A program made the translations under genes and the position numbers. The notes under the pieces are model-generated. The model saw only the letters and a list, made by a program, of their open reading frames with translations. It was not told the DNA's origin and did not search any database. This document shows positions 34,601 through 43,167 of a stretch of DNA of 64,000 nt, in pieces (the first letter of the stretch is position 1; every line of letters starts with the position of its first letter). The DNA comes from Anaerococcus murdochii (lineage in GTDB: Bacteria; Bacillota; Clostridia; Tissierellales; Peptoniphilaceae). The stretch lies in assembly GCF_019957155.1 (NCBI RefSeq), contig NZ_JAIPME010000002.1, positions 2,079,001 through 2,143,000 on the forward strand. The letters are read 5' to 3'.

Positions 34601-35133
34601 TGGTCTTGGATTTCAAGAAAATATGATCCCTTTCCAAAAGCATTTTCATATTTTAAGGCAGTTTCTTCTGCAGCCTTCATGTCCCCTTCCAAAATTCTTT
34701 GGTTAACTTCACCATTTAAGCAGGCAGAAAGAGCAATTAGGCCTTCTGTGTGATTTTTTATATAATCAAAGGACACCCTTGGCTTATAATAAAAACCATT
34801 AACATAGGCTTCAGATACAATTTTAACTAGGTTTTTATAGCCAGTATTATTTTCTGCAAGCAAAATTAGGTGGTAGTACCTCCTATTGGTTGGGTCTTTT
34901 ATCTTATGGTCTCTTTCTGAAACATAGACCTCACAACCAATAATAGGCTTTATACCACGTTTTTGTGCTTGTTTATAAAATTCTATGACCCCATACATCT
35001 GGCCATGGTCTGTGATGGCAACAGAATCCATTCCGAGTTCTTGACACCTATCCAAAAGTTCATCTATCCTTGTAAAACCATCAAGGAGAGAATATTCTGT
35101 ATGGAGGTGGAGGTGGGTAAATTTTGTAGTCAT
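31687..35133 (-). CDS. dnaE: DNA polymerase III alpha subunit, DnaE type
   Basis: The 1148-residue protein begins with a PHP domain (FTHLHLHTEYSLLDG), followed by the polymerase palm with PGRGSAAGSLVSY and MPDIDIDFD, and later FRPGPMDEIPKYI. A tandem helix-hairpin-helix region and an OB fold (FVTMAGIINNKKEL) complete it. There is no exonuclease domain, so it is DnaE rather than PolC. In Gram-positives it extends primers during lagging-strand synthesis. It heads the pfkA-pyk-rlmD operon. Confidence 0.95.
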   Translation of the reverse strand: MTTKFTHLHLHTEYSLLDGFTRIDELLDRCQELGMDSVAITDHGQMYGVIEFYKQAQKRGIKPIIGCEVYVSERDHKIKDPTNRRYYHLILLAENNTGYKNLVKIVSEAYVNGFYYKPRVSFDYIKNHTEGLIALSACLNGEVNQRILEGDMKAAEETALKYENAFGKGSYFLEIQDHGMAEQKKVNQGVAYLHRKLGIEMVATNDVHYINKEDSYYQDVLLCIQTGSLIKDENRMKMPNREFYLKDPETMATIFKDYERAIENTGKIAERCNVEIKFHQPHLPYYTKVPEGLTNLDYLKLLVNEGISEKYETVTDEIVERAKMEIDVINSMGYVDYFLIVWDFVNYSRKNDIAVGPGRGSAAGSLVSYALDITQIDPLKYNLIFERFLNPERVSMPDIDIDFDYVLRDKVVEYVNDLYGRDHVSQIVTFGRMQARNAIRDVGRVLDIAYGKVDTIAKQIPATIGMTIDKALAESDAFRASYEKDAEGKRLIDTAKKLEALPRHTSIHAAGVVISKDPLTDIIPLALSNDQVVSQFDMTEIEELGLLKMDFLGLRNLTVIKDTIKDIKKNYGLDVDIRKIDVNDANVIKQFNQAKTIGLFQFESAGMRAFLKNLKPTVFDDLIAANSLFRPGPMDEIPKYIHNKNNPEDVTFLDEKLKPILGVTYGIIVYQEQVMQIVQQLAGYSLGEADNLRRAMSKKKMAVMEENRDIFINGKVDESGQVIIPGAVRNGVNREAANTIYDEMISFAKYAFNKSHSAAYSLVAVQTAYLKHYYPEEYMANLISSVMDQTGKLYTYVSETKRLGIEVLAPDINKSTGTFEVEDKKIIFGLSGIKNVGLNLIEAIVKARQEGGAFTNFKNFLERVEDTDSRALNKKGIESLIKAGAFDSLGYTRSSLMAIFEKAISTVHDNNKINVTGQMNLLDMGEKQEETDIDMPDIDEYPKKVKLKLEKEVLGFYISEHPLSERSLALSNIVNFTTNFREEVGEENIARLDGNFVTMAGIINNKKELTTKKRDLMAFASLEDMYGNIEMVIFPKTYSQYRNLIDDDNIVIVKGRLQSDESDVKLLASEFIDIEKSNLKTLYLKMQYKEYNDVKGLILSNFGKNPVKIYFEDKKKLVGLDSKLWVDINDSTIKLFEDRLGKENVKTK

Positions 35134-35161
35134 AGTAACTCCTTCAAAAAAAGACTTGCTC

Positions 35162-36064
35162 TCACAAATCTTTTGCTAATTTGATAAACTTTTGCAGTCT
35201 ATAGTTAATCTTGGCTTTACTTAGAGGTGGATTTAGCATCTCGCCTAGTTCATCTAGAGATAAATATGGGTTTTCAAGACGAAGTTTTCCTATTTTTTGG
35301 CTTAATTCATCGACCTCGTCAAACCTTCCCTCGTTTATTATTTTATTAATAGCGTCTAGCTGGGCTCTTGCGGCTTTTACTGTCCTATCAATGTTGGCAT
35401 TGTCAAAGTTATTTACCCTATTGACATCATTCCTGATAGACTTCATTGCCCTCACATTTTCCAACTCAAAAAGTGACTGCATGGCGCCTATAACCACCAA
35501 AAAGTCTGAAATCTTATCAGAATCCTTAAGGTAAATTATATTGTAATCAAGCCTTTGGCTGACTTTGGCATTTAGGTTAAAGGCATCCATAGAATCTTTA
35601 ATTATCCTTGCCTCTTCCATATTTTTACCAACAATTTCAAGGTTGTAGCCCCTCTGAGGATCATTTACCGACCCCCTAAAAATAAAGGCAATCTTCAAAA
35701 AGCCTTTGATTTGATTTAGACTTACGTCCTCGATATTAGAATAATTTTCTAAAAAACTTTGGTTTCTTAAGCTAATTAATTTATCAGATACATCGGCATC
35801 TTCAATTATAACCACATAGTCTCTTTTATTTTTTTTATCAGGGTTGTCCTGGATTTCAAAGGTTGGAGAATAGCCATATAAATCTGAAATTAATTTATAA
35901 ATGTACCTGGCTTCTTGGTTGGAGTCAGTTTTAAAAATCACATTAAAACCAGCCGCAGAAATCCTAATTGACCCTATAAAATGAGCCAGAGAAAAGAGTT
36001 CACCTTCAAGGTCTATTGGTTCTTTTTTTAAGAGTTCCTTCTTGCATCTTTGGGAAAAACTCAT
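35162..36064 (-). CDS. whiA: WhiA-family DNA-binding protein
   Basis: The 300-residue protein has an N-terminal LAGLIDADG-like domain (AHFIGSIRISAAGFNV, then IAFIFRGSVNDPQRGYNLE) and a C-terminal helix-turn-helix (ENPYLSLDELGEMLNPPLSKAKINYRLQ). WhiA influences cell division and chromosome segregation in Bacillus and sporulation in Streptomyces. It is encoded with rapZ as in most Firmicutes, although here a phosphatase gene lies between and the usual yvcK gene is absent from this stretch. Confidence 0.93.
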   Translation of the reverse strand: MSFSQRCKKELLKKEPIDLEGELFSLAHFIGSIRISAAGFNVIFKTDSNQEARYIYKLISDLYGYSPTFEIQDNPDKKNKRDYVVIIEDADVSDKLISLRNQSFLENYSNIEDVSLNQIKGFLKIAFIFRGSVNDPQRGYNLEIVGKNMEEARIIKDSMDAFNLNAKVSQRLDYNIIYLKDSDKISDFLVVIGAMQSLFELENVRAMKSIRNDVNRVNNFDNANIDRTVKAARAQLDAINKIINEGRFDEVDELSQKIGKLRLENPYLSLDELGEMLNPPLSKAKINYRLQKFIKLAKDL

Positions 36065-36065
36065 A

Positions 36066-36782
36066 TTAGTCCCTAATCCTTCTCCTTAATTTTTCAATAT
36101 CTTCAGCTTCAACACCCGCATGAAGAAGATATGCTTCAAAGCTGCCATATTTTTTTATAACATAGTCATAAGCTTCTTTCATGTAATATGGGTCTGTAAT
36201 CCTAAATATTGAAAAAGGTTCGTCTTCACCATAATTTTCTATATAGCCAAGATGGGCTGAAGATGTCTCATAGTCAGCTATAATATCTCCCCTAGGCACA
36301 TCTGCAAGACCCATTATTATCATTGAAACAATACCAGTCCTATCCTTACCTTCCTGGCAATGGTAAAGAGCAGAACCTTTTGCATTAGCAAGGACACTTA
36401 CAATCTCTTTAACAGCTGGGTAGTGGTCAATTAGATTTCTATAAGACTGGCCAACTGTAATTTGCCCAGAAATAATTTTATCGATTTCTTCCTTCCTGAA
36501 TTCCTTATCTGGAGCTAGGGAAATGTGGTGGTAGTCAAAATTTTCCTTGATTTTTTTGTGGGTATCAGATTCAAAGTCAATCTCATTTTCCCTTCTAAGG
36601 TCAATTATTGTTGAAACATTCAAATCTTTTAAATCATTTATATCAACATCTTCTACATCGTCAAGGCTCGCTGCCCTGAAATATTCGTGCCACTTTGTTG
36701 ATCTGTTGTCCAAAGTAGGCACTCCACCCAGGTCTCTGGCATTTTTTATATTCTCTAAGTCTAATCGTTTTAAATATCTCAT
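36066..36782 (-). CDS. Tyrosine-protein phosphatase (Y_phosphatase3 family)
   Basis: This 238-residue enzyme has the family opening NARDLGGVPTLDNRS, IDLRRENEID and the active-site loop ALYHCQEGKDRTGI (C-x5-R). Relatives remove phosphate from protein tyrosine or from phosphoinositides. It lies one base from whiA and rapZ and shares their transcript. The substrate is unknown. In many genomes the matching position holds yvcK, so this is a lineage-specific insertion in the operon. Confidence 0.85.
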   Translation of the reverse strand: MRYLKRLDLENIKNARDLGGVPTLDNRSTKWHEYFRAASLDDVEDVDINDLKDLNVSTIIDLRRENEIDFESDTHKKIKENFDYHHISLAPDKEFRKEEIDKIISGQITVGQSYRNLIDHYPAVKEIVSVLANAKGSALYHCQEGKDRTGIVSMIIMGLADVPRGDIIADYETSSAHLGYIENYGEDEPFSIFRITDPYYMKEAYDYVIKKYGSFEAYLLHAGVEAEDIEKLRRRIRD

Positions 36783-36783
36783 C

Positions 36784-37632
36784 TTACCACTTATCCTTTT
36801 CTCTATGTTTTTTAATTAGTATATAATCGTCATCTTTCATCTTCTCATACATTTTTTCTACCATGTAAACCGACCTGTGTTGGCCACCAGTGCATCCAAA
36901 AGCAATGGTAATGATATTCTTCCCCTCTTTAGCATAGGCGGGTAGGAGGCTCTTTATAAGGCCATATACCCTATCTTCAAATTCCTCTATAATATCAAAT
37001 TGGCTAAGGTAGGCTGCTAATTTTTCGTCTGTGCCGTTTAATTTTTTAAGTTCAGGCACATAGAAGGGATTTGGAATAAATCTCATATCAAAAACAAAGT
37101 CAAAGTCAGCACTCACGCCGTACTTATAACCAAAAGATATGAGGTTTATTATCATATTATTAGTTTTATTGCTACTTGACTCTATGACTTGTCTTAGTTC
37201 AGCAATTTTGTAATTTGTAGTATCTATTAACTTATCAGAAATATCTCTGATTGGCTTAAGTAATTTCTTTTCCTTTTCAAGCCCATCTGAAACATTGCCG
37301 TATTCTCCTAATGGATGTGGCCTTCTTAGCTCGTTATATCTTTTTTGGATAATTTCATCACTAGAATAGATAAAGATTATTTCAGTATCTTCATTGGCTT
37401 TTTTTAGACTTTTTATAGATTTATAAATATCATTGTCTACTGAAAATGACCTAAAATCTATAACAACAGCCATTTTTTCTATTGGATTTTTTTGGTATTT
37501 ATTTAGTTCTATGAATTTTTCCACTAAATAGGCTGGAGCATTATCCATAGCATAGTATCCTAAATCTTCATAGGCCCTTAGGGCTGTTGTCTTGCCTGAG
37601 CCAGAAAGACCTGTAATTATCTTTAATTTCAT
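36784..37632 (-). CDS. rapZ: RNase adapter / nucleotide-binding protein RapZ
   Basis: The 282-residue P-loop protein starts LKIITGLSGSGKTTALRAYED and carries IDFRS, FIYSSDEIIQKRYNELRRPHPL and the C-terminal ITIAFGCTGGQHRSVYMVEKM. In E. coli RapZ directs RNase E to GlmZ small RNA. In Gram-positives (YvcJ) it binds nucleotides and affects competence and cell-wall precursor supply. The order whiA, phosphatase, rapZ, murB is tightly packed. Confidence 0.93.
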   Translation of the reverse strand: MKLKIITGLSGSGKTTALRAYEDLGYYAMDNAPAYLVEKFIELNKYQKNPIEKMAVVIDFRSFSVDNDIYKSIKSLKKANEDTEIIFIYSSDEIIQKRYNELRRPHPLGEYGNVSDGLEKEKKLLKPIRDISDKLIDTTNYKIAELRQVIESSSNKTNNMIINLISFGYKYGVSADFDFVFDMRFIPNPFYVPELKKLNGTDEKLAAYLSQFDIIEEFEDRVYGLIKSLLPAYAKEGKNIITIAFGCTGGQHRSVYMVEKMYEKMKDDDYILIKKHREKDKW

Positions 37633-38535
37633 CTATAATTCTCCGACTAATTTTACCTCACGCTCTAAAACAAAGCCTGTTTTCTCCCTTACAATATCTG
37701 AAACATGGTTTATGAATTTTAGCATATCCTCACAAGTAGCAGCCTCCCTATTTATAATAAAGCCGCAGTGTTTTTCACTAACTTGACAGTCGCCTTCCCT
37801 AAAACCTCTAAGGCCGCATTCGTCAATTAATTTTGATGCATAAGATCCCGTTGGTCTTTTGAAAGTTGAGCCAGCTGACTTTTTATCAAGTGGTTGTTTG
37901 GTTTGACGCCTGTTTGTAAAATCCTCATATCTTTCTCTAATCAAATCTTTATCGCCTTTTTCTAGTTTAAACTTAGCACTAACCACTATAAGATTATCAT
38001 CAAAAATTCTTGAATGTCTGTAAGAAAAATTCATTTCTTCGTTTTTAAATGTATGAAGATTTCCTTCAAAATCAAAGGCCTTAATTTCTACAGCTACGTC
38101 CTTGATCTCCCCACCATAGGCACCAGCATTCATAGCCACAGCTCCGCCAACTGAACCTGGTATACCGGAAATTTCTTCCATGCCAGCAAGACCTGCCTCT
38201 ATCGCTGCAAGACTAGCCTCATTTAAAGATGTACCAGAAAGTGCTGTGAGATAGTCGCCATCAATATCTACTTTGTCAAAATTATCACTAAGGATAATAA
38301 CACATCCCCTGATACCCTTATCGGATACCAAAAGATTTGATCCCTTGCCCATGACAAAAGTTTCTATCTTGTTTTTGTAATTAAATTTTAAAAGTTCTTC
38401 TAATTCTTCTATGGTAGTTGGCCTTGCAAGTACATCTGCCGGACCGCCTATACCAAAAGTTGTATATGTTTTTAAGTCTTTGTTAAAGTCTATTTGACCG
38501 AATTTTTTGTTATTATAAAGAGATTTGTAGTCCAT
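37633..38535 (-). CDS. murB: UDP-N-acetylenolpyruvoylglucosamine reductase
   Basis: The 300-residue flavoprotein has FAD-binding TTFGIGGPADVLARP, GIPGSVGGAVAMNAGAYGGE, the active-site serine region KKSAGSTFKRP and the C-terminal HCGFIINREAAT. It is the short type II MurB. It reduces enolpyruvyl-UDP-GlcNAc to UDP-MurNAc for peptidoglycan. It is the first gene of the murB-rapZ-phosphatase-whiA operon and is divergent from rpmB. Confidence 0.95.
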   Translation of the reverse strand: MDYKSLYNNKKFGQIDFNKDLKTYTTFGIGGPADVLARPTTIEELEELLKFNYKNKIETFVMGKGSNLLVSDKGIRGCVIILSDNFDKVDIDGDYLTALSGTSLNEASLAAIEAGLAGMEEISGIPGSVGGAVAMNAGAYGGEIKDVAVEIKAFDFEGNLHTFKNEEMNFSYRHSRIFDDNLIVVSAKFKLEKGDKDLIRERYEDFTNRRQTKQPLDKKSAGSTFKRPTGSYASKLIDECGLRGFREGDCQVSEKHCGFIINREAATCEDMLKFINHVSDIVREKTGFVLEREVKLVGEL

Positions 38536-38613
38536 AATTTCTCCTTTTTATCTATTTCTTATATACTATACCATTTTGGGATGAAAACTCTCTTAAAAAT
38601 ATTGACTAAAAAT

Positions 38614-38642
38614 TTGTAATTTTCATAAAACTTTGGTAGAAT
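38614..38642 (+). promoter_or_regulatory. rpmB promoter
   Basis: TTGTAA (38614-38619), a 17-base spacer and TAGAAT (38637-38642) form a vegetative promoter 30 bases before the rpmB start. It lies in the divergent murB-rpmB gap. Confidence 0.6.
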
Positions 38643-38672
38643 AATAAAGATGAATAAGGAGGAGGTGTAAAT

Positions 38673-38861
38673 ATGGCAAGAGCATGCGATATATGTGGCA
38701 AAGGTACAGCTTCAGGTAAGTCTGTAACATTCTCACATAGACAAATTAACAGAACTTTTAAAGCAAACGTGCACAAAATAAAAGCTATTGTTGATGGCAC
38801 TCCAAAAACTATTAACGCTTGTACAAAATGTATTAAAAGTGGAAAAGTAGAAAAAGCTTAA
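38673..38861 (+). CDS. rpmB: 50S ribosomal protein L28
   Basis: The 62-residue protein reads MARACDICGKGTASGKSVTF, then SHRQINRTFKANVHKIK, with a Zn-binding C-x2-C near the start and CTKCIKSG at the end (four-cysteine form). GGAGGAGGTG precedes the start. It is transcribed alone on the plus strand between a promoter and a terminator. Confidence 0.95.
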   Translation: MARACDICGKGTASGKSVTFSHRQINRTFKANVHKIKAIVDGTPKTINACTKCIKSGKVEKA

Positions 38862-38895
38862 GCTTTTTTAGTTTAGTACTAAATTAAAAATTTTT

Positions 38896-38920
38896 AAACT
38901 GGCCCTGTGGTCAGTTTTTT
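38896..38920 (+). terminator. rpmB terminator
   Basis: AAACTGGCC and GGTCAGTTTTTT pair around a four-base loop, followed by a T-run on the plus strand. It follows the rpmB stop by 35 bases. Confidence 0.8.
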
Positions 38921-38929
38921 AATTTAGAA

Positions 38930-38970
38930 AAAAATAAGCTGGTAGATGAGAAATCCTCATTACCAGCTTT
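38930..38970 (-). terminator. Bidirectional terminator between rpmB and rpe
   Basis: AGCTGGTA (38937-38944) and TACCAGCT (38961-38968) enclose an inner stem ATGAG/CTCAT. T-runs follow on both strands. It ends the long def-to-rpe operon on the minus strand and backs up rpmB termination on the plus strand. Confidence 0.85.
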
Positions 38971-38976
38971 TTCTTT

Positions 38977-39636
38977 TTATTCGTATTCTTTAAAAATTTC
39001 ATGATAGGCTTGTATCTGACCACCTATATCTTTTCCGAAAATATCAGAGCCTGATACAATCTCATCCACACCCAGGTCTAAAACTTCCCTTACATTGGTT
39101 GTTTTAATGCCGCCATCAACTTGGATTTTAATATCTAAGCCATTTTCATCAATATATTTTCTGTATAGAGTCATTGTGGCCTTGGTCTCTGGCATAAATT
39201 TCTGCCCACCAAAACCAGGTCTTACACTCATTACCAAAATCAAATCGATTAGATCAAAATATTCTAAAAGTAATTTTGGATCTGTTTCTGGTTTGGCTGT
39301 AAGACCAACTTCCATTCCAGAGTCTTTTATAGCTTTAAGGGTCTTTCTGAGATCTTTGCAGGCTTCATAATGAACAGTAATCCTATCTGAACCCGCTTTT
39401 TTAAAGTCATCTATATACCTAATTGGCTCTTCAATCATTAGGTGGGTATCAAAGAAATAATCATTCTTACCCCTAATGTCAGAAATCACCTTAAAGGCAA
39501 AGGAAATATTTGGCACAAAAATCCCATCCATAACATCTATATGGAGCATTTCTATGCCCAAACCCTTGGTCTTATCTAAATCGTCTTGTAGGTTTGCAAA
39601 ATTTGCTGAAAGTAATGATGGGGATAATTTTACCAT
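38977..39636 (-). CDS. rpe: Ribulose-phosphate 3-epimerase
   Basis: The 219-residue TIM barrel shows SPSLLSANFANLQDDL, the metal-binding LHIDVMDGIFVPNIS, VMSVRPGFGGQKFMP and VDGGIKTTN. It interconverts ribulose 5-phosphate and xylulose 5-phosphate in the pentose phosphate pathway. Its start overlaps the rsgA stop by seven bases, and it is the last gene of the operon. Confidence 0.95.
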   Translation of the reverse strand: MVKLSPSLLSANFANLQDDLDKTKGLGIEMLHIDVMDGIFVPNISFAFKVISDIRGKNDYFFDTHLMIEEPIRYIDDFKKAGSDRITVHYEACKDLRKTLKAIKDSGMEVGLTAKPETDPKLLLEYFDLIDLILVMSVRPGFGGQKFMPETKATMTLYRKYIDENGLDIKIQVDGGIKTTNVREVLDLGVDEIVSGSDIFGKDIGGQIQAYHEIFKEYE

Positions 39637-40499
39637 TTGTTAAGTCTCCTTTGTTTTAATTCTTCAAATAACTGTAAATAATTTTTATAACGTGACTGGG
39701 AAATTTTTCCCTCTTCTAGATCTTCTTTGACCCTGCAAGATGGCTCGTTGATGTGGTTGCAATCCTTAAATTTGCAGGCCCTATCCCTTAATTCCACAAA
39801 GGTGTTTTTAAGGTCATTTTCATCTTCCAAAAAATCAAAGTCAAAGGAATCAAAGCCCGGAGTATCGAAAATAAAAGTATCCTCACCGAGTTTAAAAATT
39901 TCTGTGTGGCGAGTGGTATTCTTTCCCCTCTTTGATTTTTGGCTTATATCTCCAATTTCAATTTCCTTATCAATTAAGTTTGATAAAAAGGTTGATTTGC
40001 CAACACCAGACGCTCCTGAAACTGCAGAAGTTTTGCCCTTTAAGATTTCTCTGATTTTTTCTTTTGGAAAATCCTTGTAATTATCAATTAAAATTACTTC
40101 ATAGCCAATATTTTTATAAATATTAGCCAGTTCTTCTATTTTTTCTTTAGAAGCCAGGTCTATTTTTGTAAGCATAATAGTCACACAAATATTTAAATAT
40201 TCACACATGGCTAAGTACTTATCAAGATTATAAAGGTTAAGGGGTGGATCGTTTATAGTTACAAAAACCAAAAGCTGGTCAATATTTGCTATATTGGGTC
40301 TTTTGATTTCATTTTTCCTAGCAAGTAATCTTGTAATATAAGCCTTAGAATCTTCTAAGACCTCTATTTCAACATTGTCTCCTACCAAAGGCTTTTTGTC
40401 CTTTACCCTAAAATTCCCCCTGGCCTTGGCCATATAAACATTGTCCTTAGTGTCTACATAATATAATTCTTTTTGACTTTTAATTATTTTTCCAATCAT
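39630..40499 (-). CDS. rsgA: Small ribosomal subunit biogenesis GTPase RsgA
   Basis: The 289-residue circularly permuted GTPase has an OB-fold start, the G4 motif TKIDL ahead of the G1 motif SGASGVGKSTFL, G3 DTPGF and a zinc motif CKFKDCNHINEPSC-like region. It helps mature the 30S subunit. It follows prkC directly (one-base overlap) as in most Gram-positive genomes. Confidence 0.95.
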   Translation of the reverse strand: MIGKIIKSQKELYYVDTKDNVYMAKARGNFRVKDKKPLVGDNVEIEVLEDSKAYITRLLARKNEIKRPNIANIDQLLVFVTINDPPLNLYNLDKYLAMCEYLNICVTIMLTKIDLASKEKIEELANIYKNIGYEVILIDNYKDFPKEKIREILKGKTSAVSGASGVGKSTFLSNLIDKEIEIGDISQKSKRGKNTTRHTEIFKLGEDTFIFDTPGFDSFDFDFLEDENDLKNTFVELRDRACKFKDCNHINEPSCRVKEDLEEGKISQSRYKNYLQLFEELKQRRLNKW

Positions 40500-42430
40500 T
40501 AATTAACCTGGTATACTCCGTAAGACTCATCATCAACTAGGACTTCAACGCTTGTTCCAGACATAGACATAAATTTAAGAACTAGGACTCCGTTCTCGTT
40601 TAAGTCACTTGCTGTATGGTAATCATTGTAAAGTAGGTCACTCCTATTGCCCTTATTATCAACCTTATAGATTTTGACATTGAAGTTTTCCTTATCAGTT
40701 GCAACATTTAACCTAATTTCAACTTCCCTATTAGGACTTGATTTCTTTTCTTCTTCCCCAAGGCTTATTACAAAATCTATTGCTGAATTTTCTGCAACCT
40801 CTGTTTCTGCACCAATTGATTGGCTAATGACATGGCCCTTGTCAATACTTGATGAATATTGATAGTCAACATTTCTTACTCTTAAGTGATTATTTCTTGC
40901 AGTTGCTATAGCATCCTTCTCAGACATACCAACATAGTTTCCAACCTTTATTATCTCTGTTGTATCTTCTTTTCCAACTGAAATCACAAGATTTATTTCA
41001 GTTCCTGATTGAACTTTGGCACCAGATGCTGGTTCCTGCCTAATTACCAAATCTTTATCAACAGTATTTGAATAATCTGTAGATGTTGTACCTATCTTAA
41101 GTCCAAGGTCTTTTAAGGTTTCTTCTGCCTGGCTTAGGTTCATATTTTTAAGCTCAGGAACACTTATTTCCCTACCCGATGATATAACAAGGTTTACAAT
41201 AGTTCCCTTCTTTGCCCTTGTGGATGCATCAGGGTCTTGACTCATGACCTTGCCTTTCTCATATTCATCGCTTTCGGCATTTCTAGCTATATTTGCCCTA
41301 AAACCACGTTTTTCAAGTTGTTCAACAGCTTGTTCTTCTGTTAGGTTTACAACTGTTGGCACTTCTATTTCATCTGTAGAATTTCTTGAACTAAAGAAAT
41401 ACACAGCTGCAACTAAGATAAAGGCAAGAAGGGCCAGTGGCCAAATTTTTATAGAAGTTTTTTTCTTTTTCTTTTTATTCTTTTCCTCACCAGTTGATAC
41501 ATAAACTGCTTCCCTATCTTCTTCAATAGGCTCTTGGTAGGATTCTTTTTTTGGAACTACAATCGGAATTCTTGCTGTATCTTCAAAAGTATCCTCACCC
41601 TTAACTAGAGATTCGTCATCAAGGGCCTCAATAAGCTCGCTTGCATTTTGAAACCTCTCAGTTGGGTCTTTCTTTAAAAGCTTCATAATTATGTAGTTTA
41701 AATGCTTAGATAGATTTGGATTTATCTCCCTTGGAGGAATTGGATCATCTTGTATATGCATAACTGCAATTCCTACAGAATTATCCGCATCGAAAGGCAC
41801 CCTACCTGTCGCCATTTCATACATGACAGCACCCAAGGAATAAAGGTCAGATTTTAAGTCTACAATCTTACCCTTTGCTTGTTCTGGGGAAATATAATGT
41901 ACTGTTCCTAAAATTGAGCTAGTATAGGTTATAGTCGCGTTTGATGACACCCTTGCTATACCAAAATCAGTTACCTTACACAAACCATACTTATCAATCA
42001 AAATATTTTGTGGTTTGATATCCCTATGAACAATGCCCGAATCATGAGCTGACTTGAGAGCTTGGGCGATTTGGGTTGAATAATCGATAATATCGTGATT
42101 TTCAAGGACCTTTTCACGGTCAATCAAATCTTTTAAAGTCTCGCCCTCAACGTATTCCATAACTATATATTGTATTAGCTTGCCATTTAGCATATCCTTG
42201 CCTATATCATAAACATTTACAATATTAATATGGGAAAGCTTAGCAGCTGATTGGGCTTCGTTATTAAATTTCTTAGAAAATTCATCATCTTCAGCGTATT
42301 GGTCTTTTAAAATCTTGATGGCAACGTACCTATCAAGAAGTCTATCTTTGGCCTTGTAAACCTTGGCCATACCCCCTACGCCTATTTCTTTTATAATCTC
42401 ATATCTACTGTCTAAAATTATTTTATCCAT
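40499..42430 (-). CDS. prkC: Serine/threonine protein kinase with PASTA repeats
   Basis: This 643-residue protein has a kinase domain at residues 1-270 (GVGGMAKVYKAKD, VAIKIL, HRDIKPQNIL, DFGIA), a basic KKKKKK stretch, one membrane segment near 330-350 and three PASTA repeats outside. A C-terminal extension of about 85 residues (REVEIRLNVATDKENFNVKIY) follows. PASTA domains sense muropeptides or lipid II, and the kinase tunes cell-wall synthesis and growth. The neighbouring PP2C phosphatase is its usual antagonist. Confidence 0.95.
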   Translation of the reverse strand: MDKIILDSRYEIIKEIGVGGMAKVYKAKDRLLDRYVAIKILKDQYAEDDEFSKKFNNEAQSAAKLSHINIVNVYDIGKDMLNGKLIQYIVMEYVEGETLKDLIDREKVLENHDIIDYSTQIAQALKSAHDSGIVHRDIKPQNILIDKYGLCKVTDFGIARVSSNATITYTSSILGTVHYISPEQAKGKIVDLKSDLYSLGAVMYEMATGRVPFDADNSVGIAVMHIQDDPIPPREINPNLSKHLNYIIMKLLKKDPTERFQNASELIEALDDESLVKGEDTFEDTARIPIVVPKKESYQEPIEEDREAVYVSTGEEKNKKKKKKTSIKIWPLALLAFILVAAVYFFSSRNSTDEIEVPTVVNLTEEQAVEQLEKRGFRANIARNAESDEYEKGKVMSQDPDASTRAKKGTIVNLVISSGREISVPELKNMNLSQAEETLKDLGLKIGTTSTDYSNTVDKDLVIRQEPASGAKVQSGTEINLVISVGKEDTTEIIKVGNYVGMSEKDAIATARNNHLRVRNVDYQYSSSIDKGHVISQSIGAETEVAENSAIDFVISLGEEEKKSSPNREVEIRLNVATDKENFNVKIYKVDNKGNRSDLLYNDYHTASDLNENGVLVLKFMSMSGTSVEVLVDDESYGVYQVN

Positions 42431-42439
42431 AATACCCTC

Positions 42440-43165
42440 TTATAGTAAAATCGTTGTAACAGTAATATTATCCCTGCCACCGTGGTCAATAGCTGCTTCT
42501 ATCAACTTTGTTGAAATTTGATAGGGATCCTTATTAGCTTTTACTATATCTTTTATCTTATCATCTGTTAATTCGTTTGTAAGCCCATCTGTAACCATCA
42601 AAACTATGTCGCCTTCTTCCATATGAAGAGACTTGCTATCAGGATTAATTTTTTCTTCTGTGCCTACAGCCCTAGTTATGGCGGACTTATTTATGAAGTT
42701 TTCTGCCTCATCTTCTGTTAAAGAACCACTATCCAAAAGGTCATTTACTAAGGAGTGGTCCCTGGTAAGCTGGCTTAAGGAGTCATTCCTGTAAATATAA
42801 GCTCTGGAATCACCCAAGTGGGTTAGGTAATAGACCTTGTTTTTATGGTCTAGGCAAAGGCAAACTACTGTTGTCCCCATTCTTATATCGCCTTCCTCTA
42901 AGGATAGCTTATAAATTTCCTCGTTAGCATAGAAAATAGCCTCTTCTTGGAGCTTTATGTATGAGTCGTAATCACTTAAGTTTGCCTCTTTTATGTATTT
43001 TATAAAGAGTTTGGCGGCAAGTTTACTAGCAAGGTCACCCTTGCTGTGGCCACCCATTCCGTCAGCGACTATGAAAAAGTCTAAATCTCCCAGGCTAATA
43101 TTTGAAAATGAGTCTTCATTCTCACTTCTAATTTTGCCAATATTTGTGATTGTGCTAAATTTCAT
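42440..43165 (-). CDS. PP2C-family serine/threonine phosphatase (Stp/PrpC)
   Basis: The 241-residue PPM-type phosphatase has NEDSF near the start, VADGMGGHSKGDLAS, the metal-binding LGDSRAYIYRNDSLSQLTRDHS, LMVTDGLTNEL and GGRDNITVT. All metal-binding aspartates are in place. It removes phosphate placed by the downstream PASTA kinase. Confidence 0.94.
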   Translation of the reverse strand: MKFSTITNIGKIRSENEDSFSNISLGDLDFFIVADGMGGHSKGDLASKLAAKLFIKYIKEANLSDYDSYIKLQEEAIFYANEEIYKLSLEEGDIRMGTTVVCLCLDHKNKVYYLTHLGDSRAYIYRNDSLSQLTRDHSLVNDLLDSGSLTEDEAENFINKSAITRAVGTEEKINPDSKSLHMEEGDIVLMVTDGLTNELTDDKIKDIVKANKDPYQISTKLIEAAIDHGGRDNITVTTILL

Positions 43166-43167
43166 CC

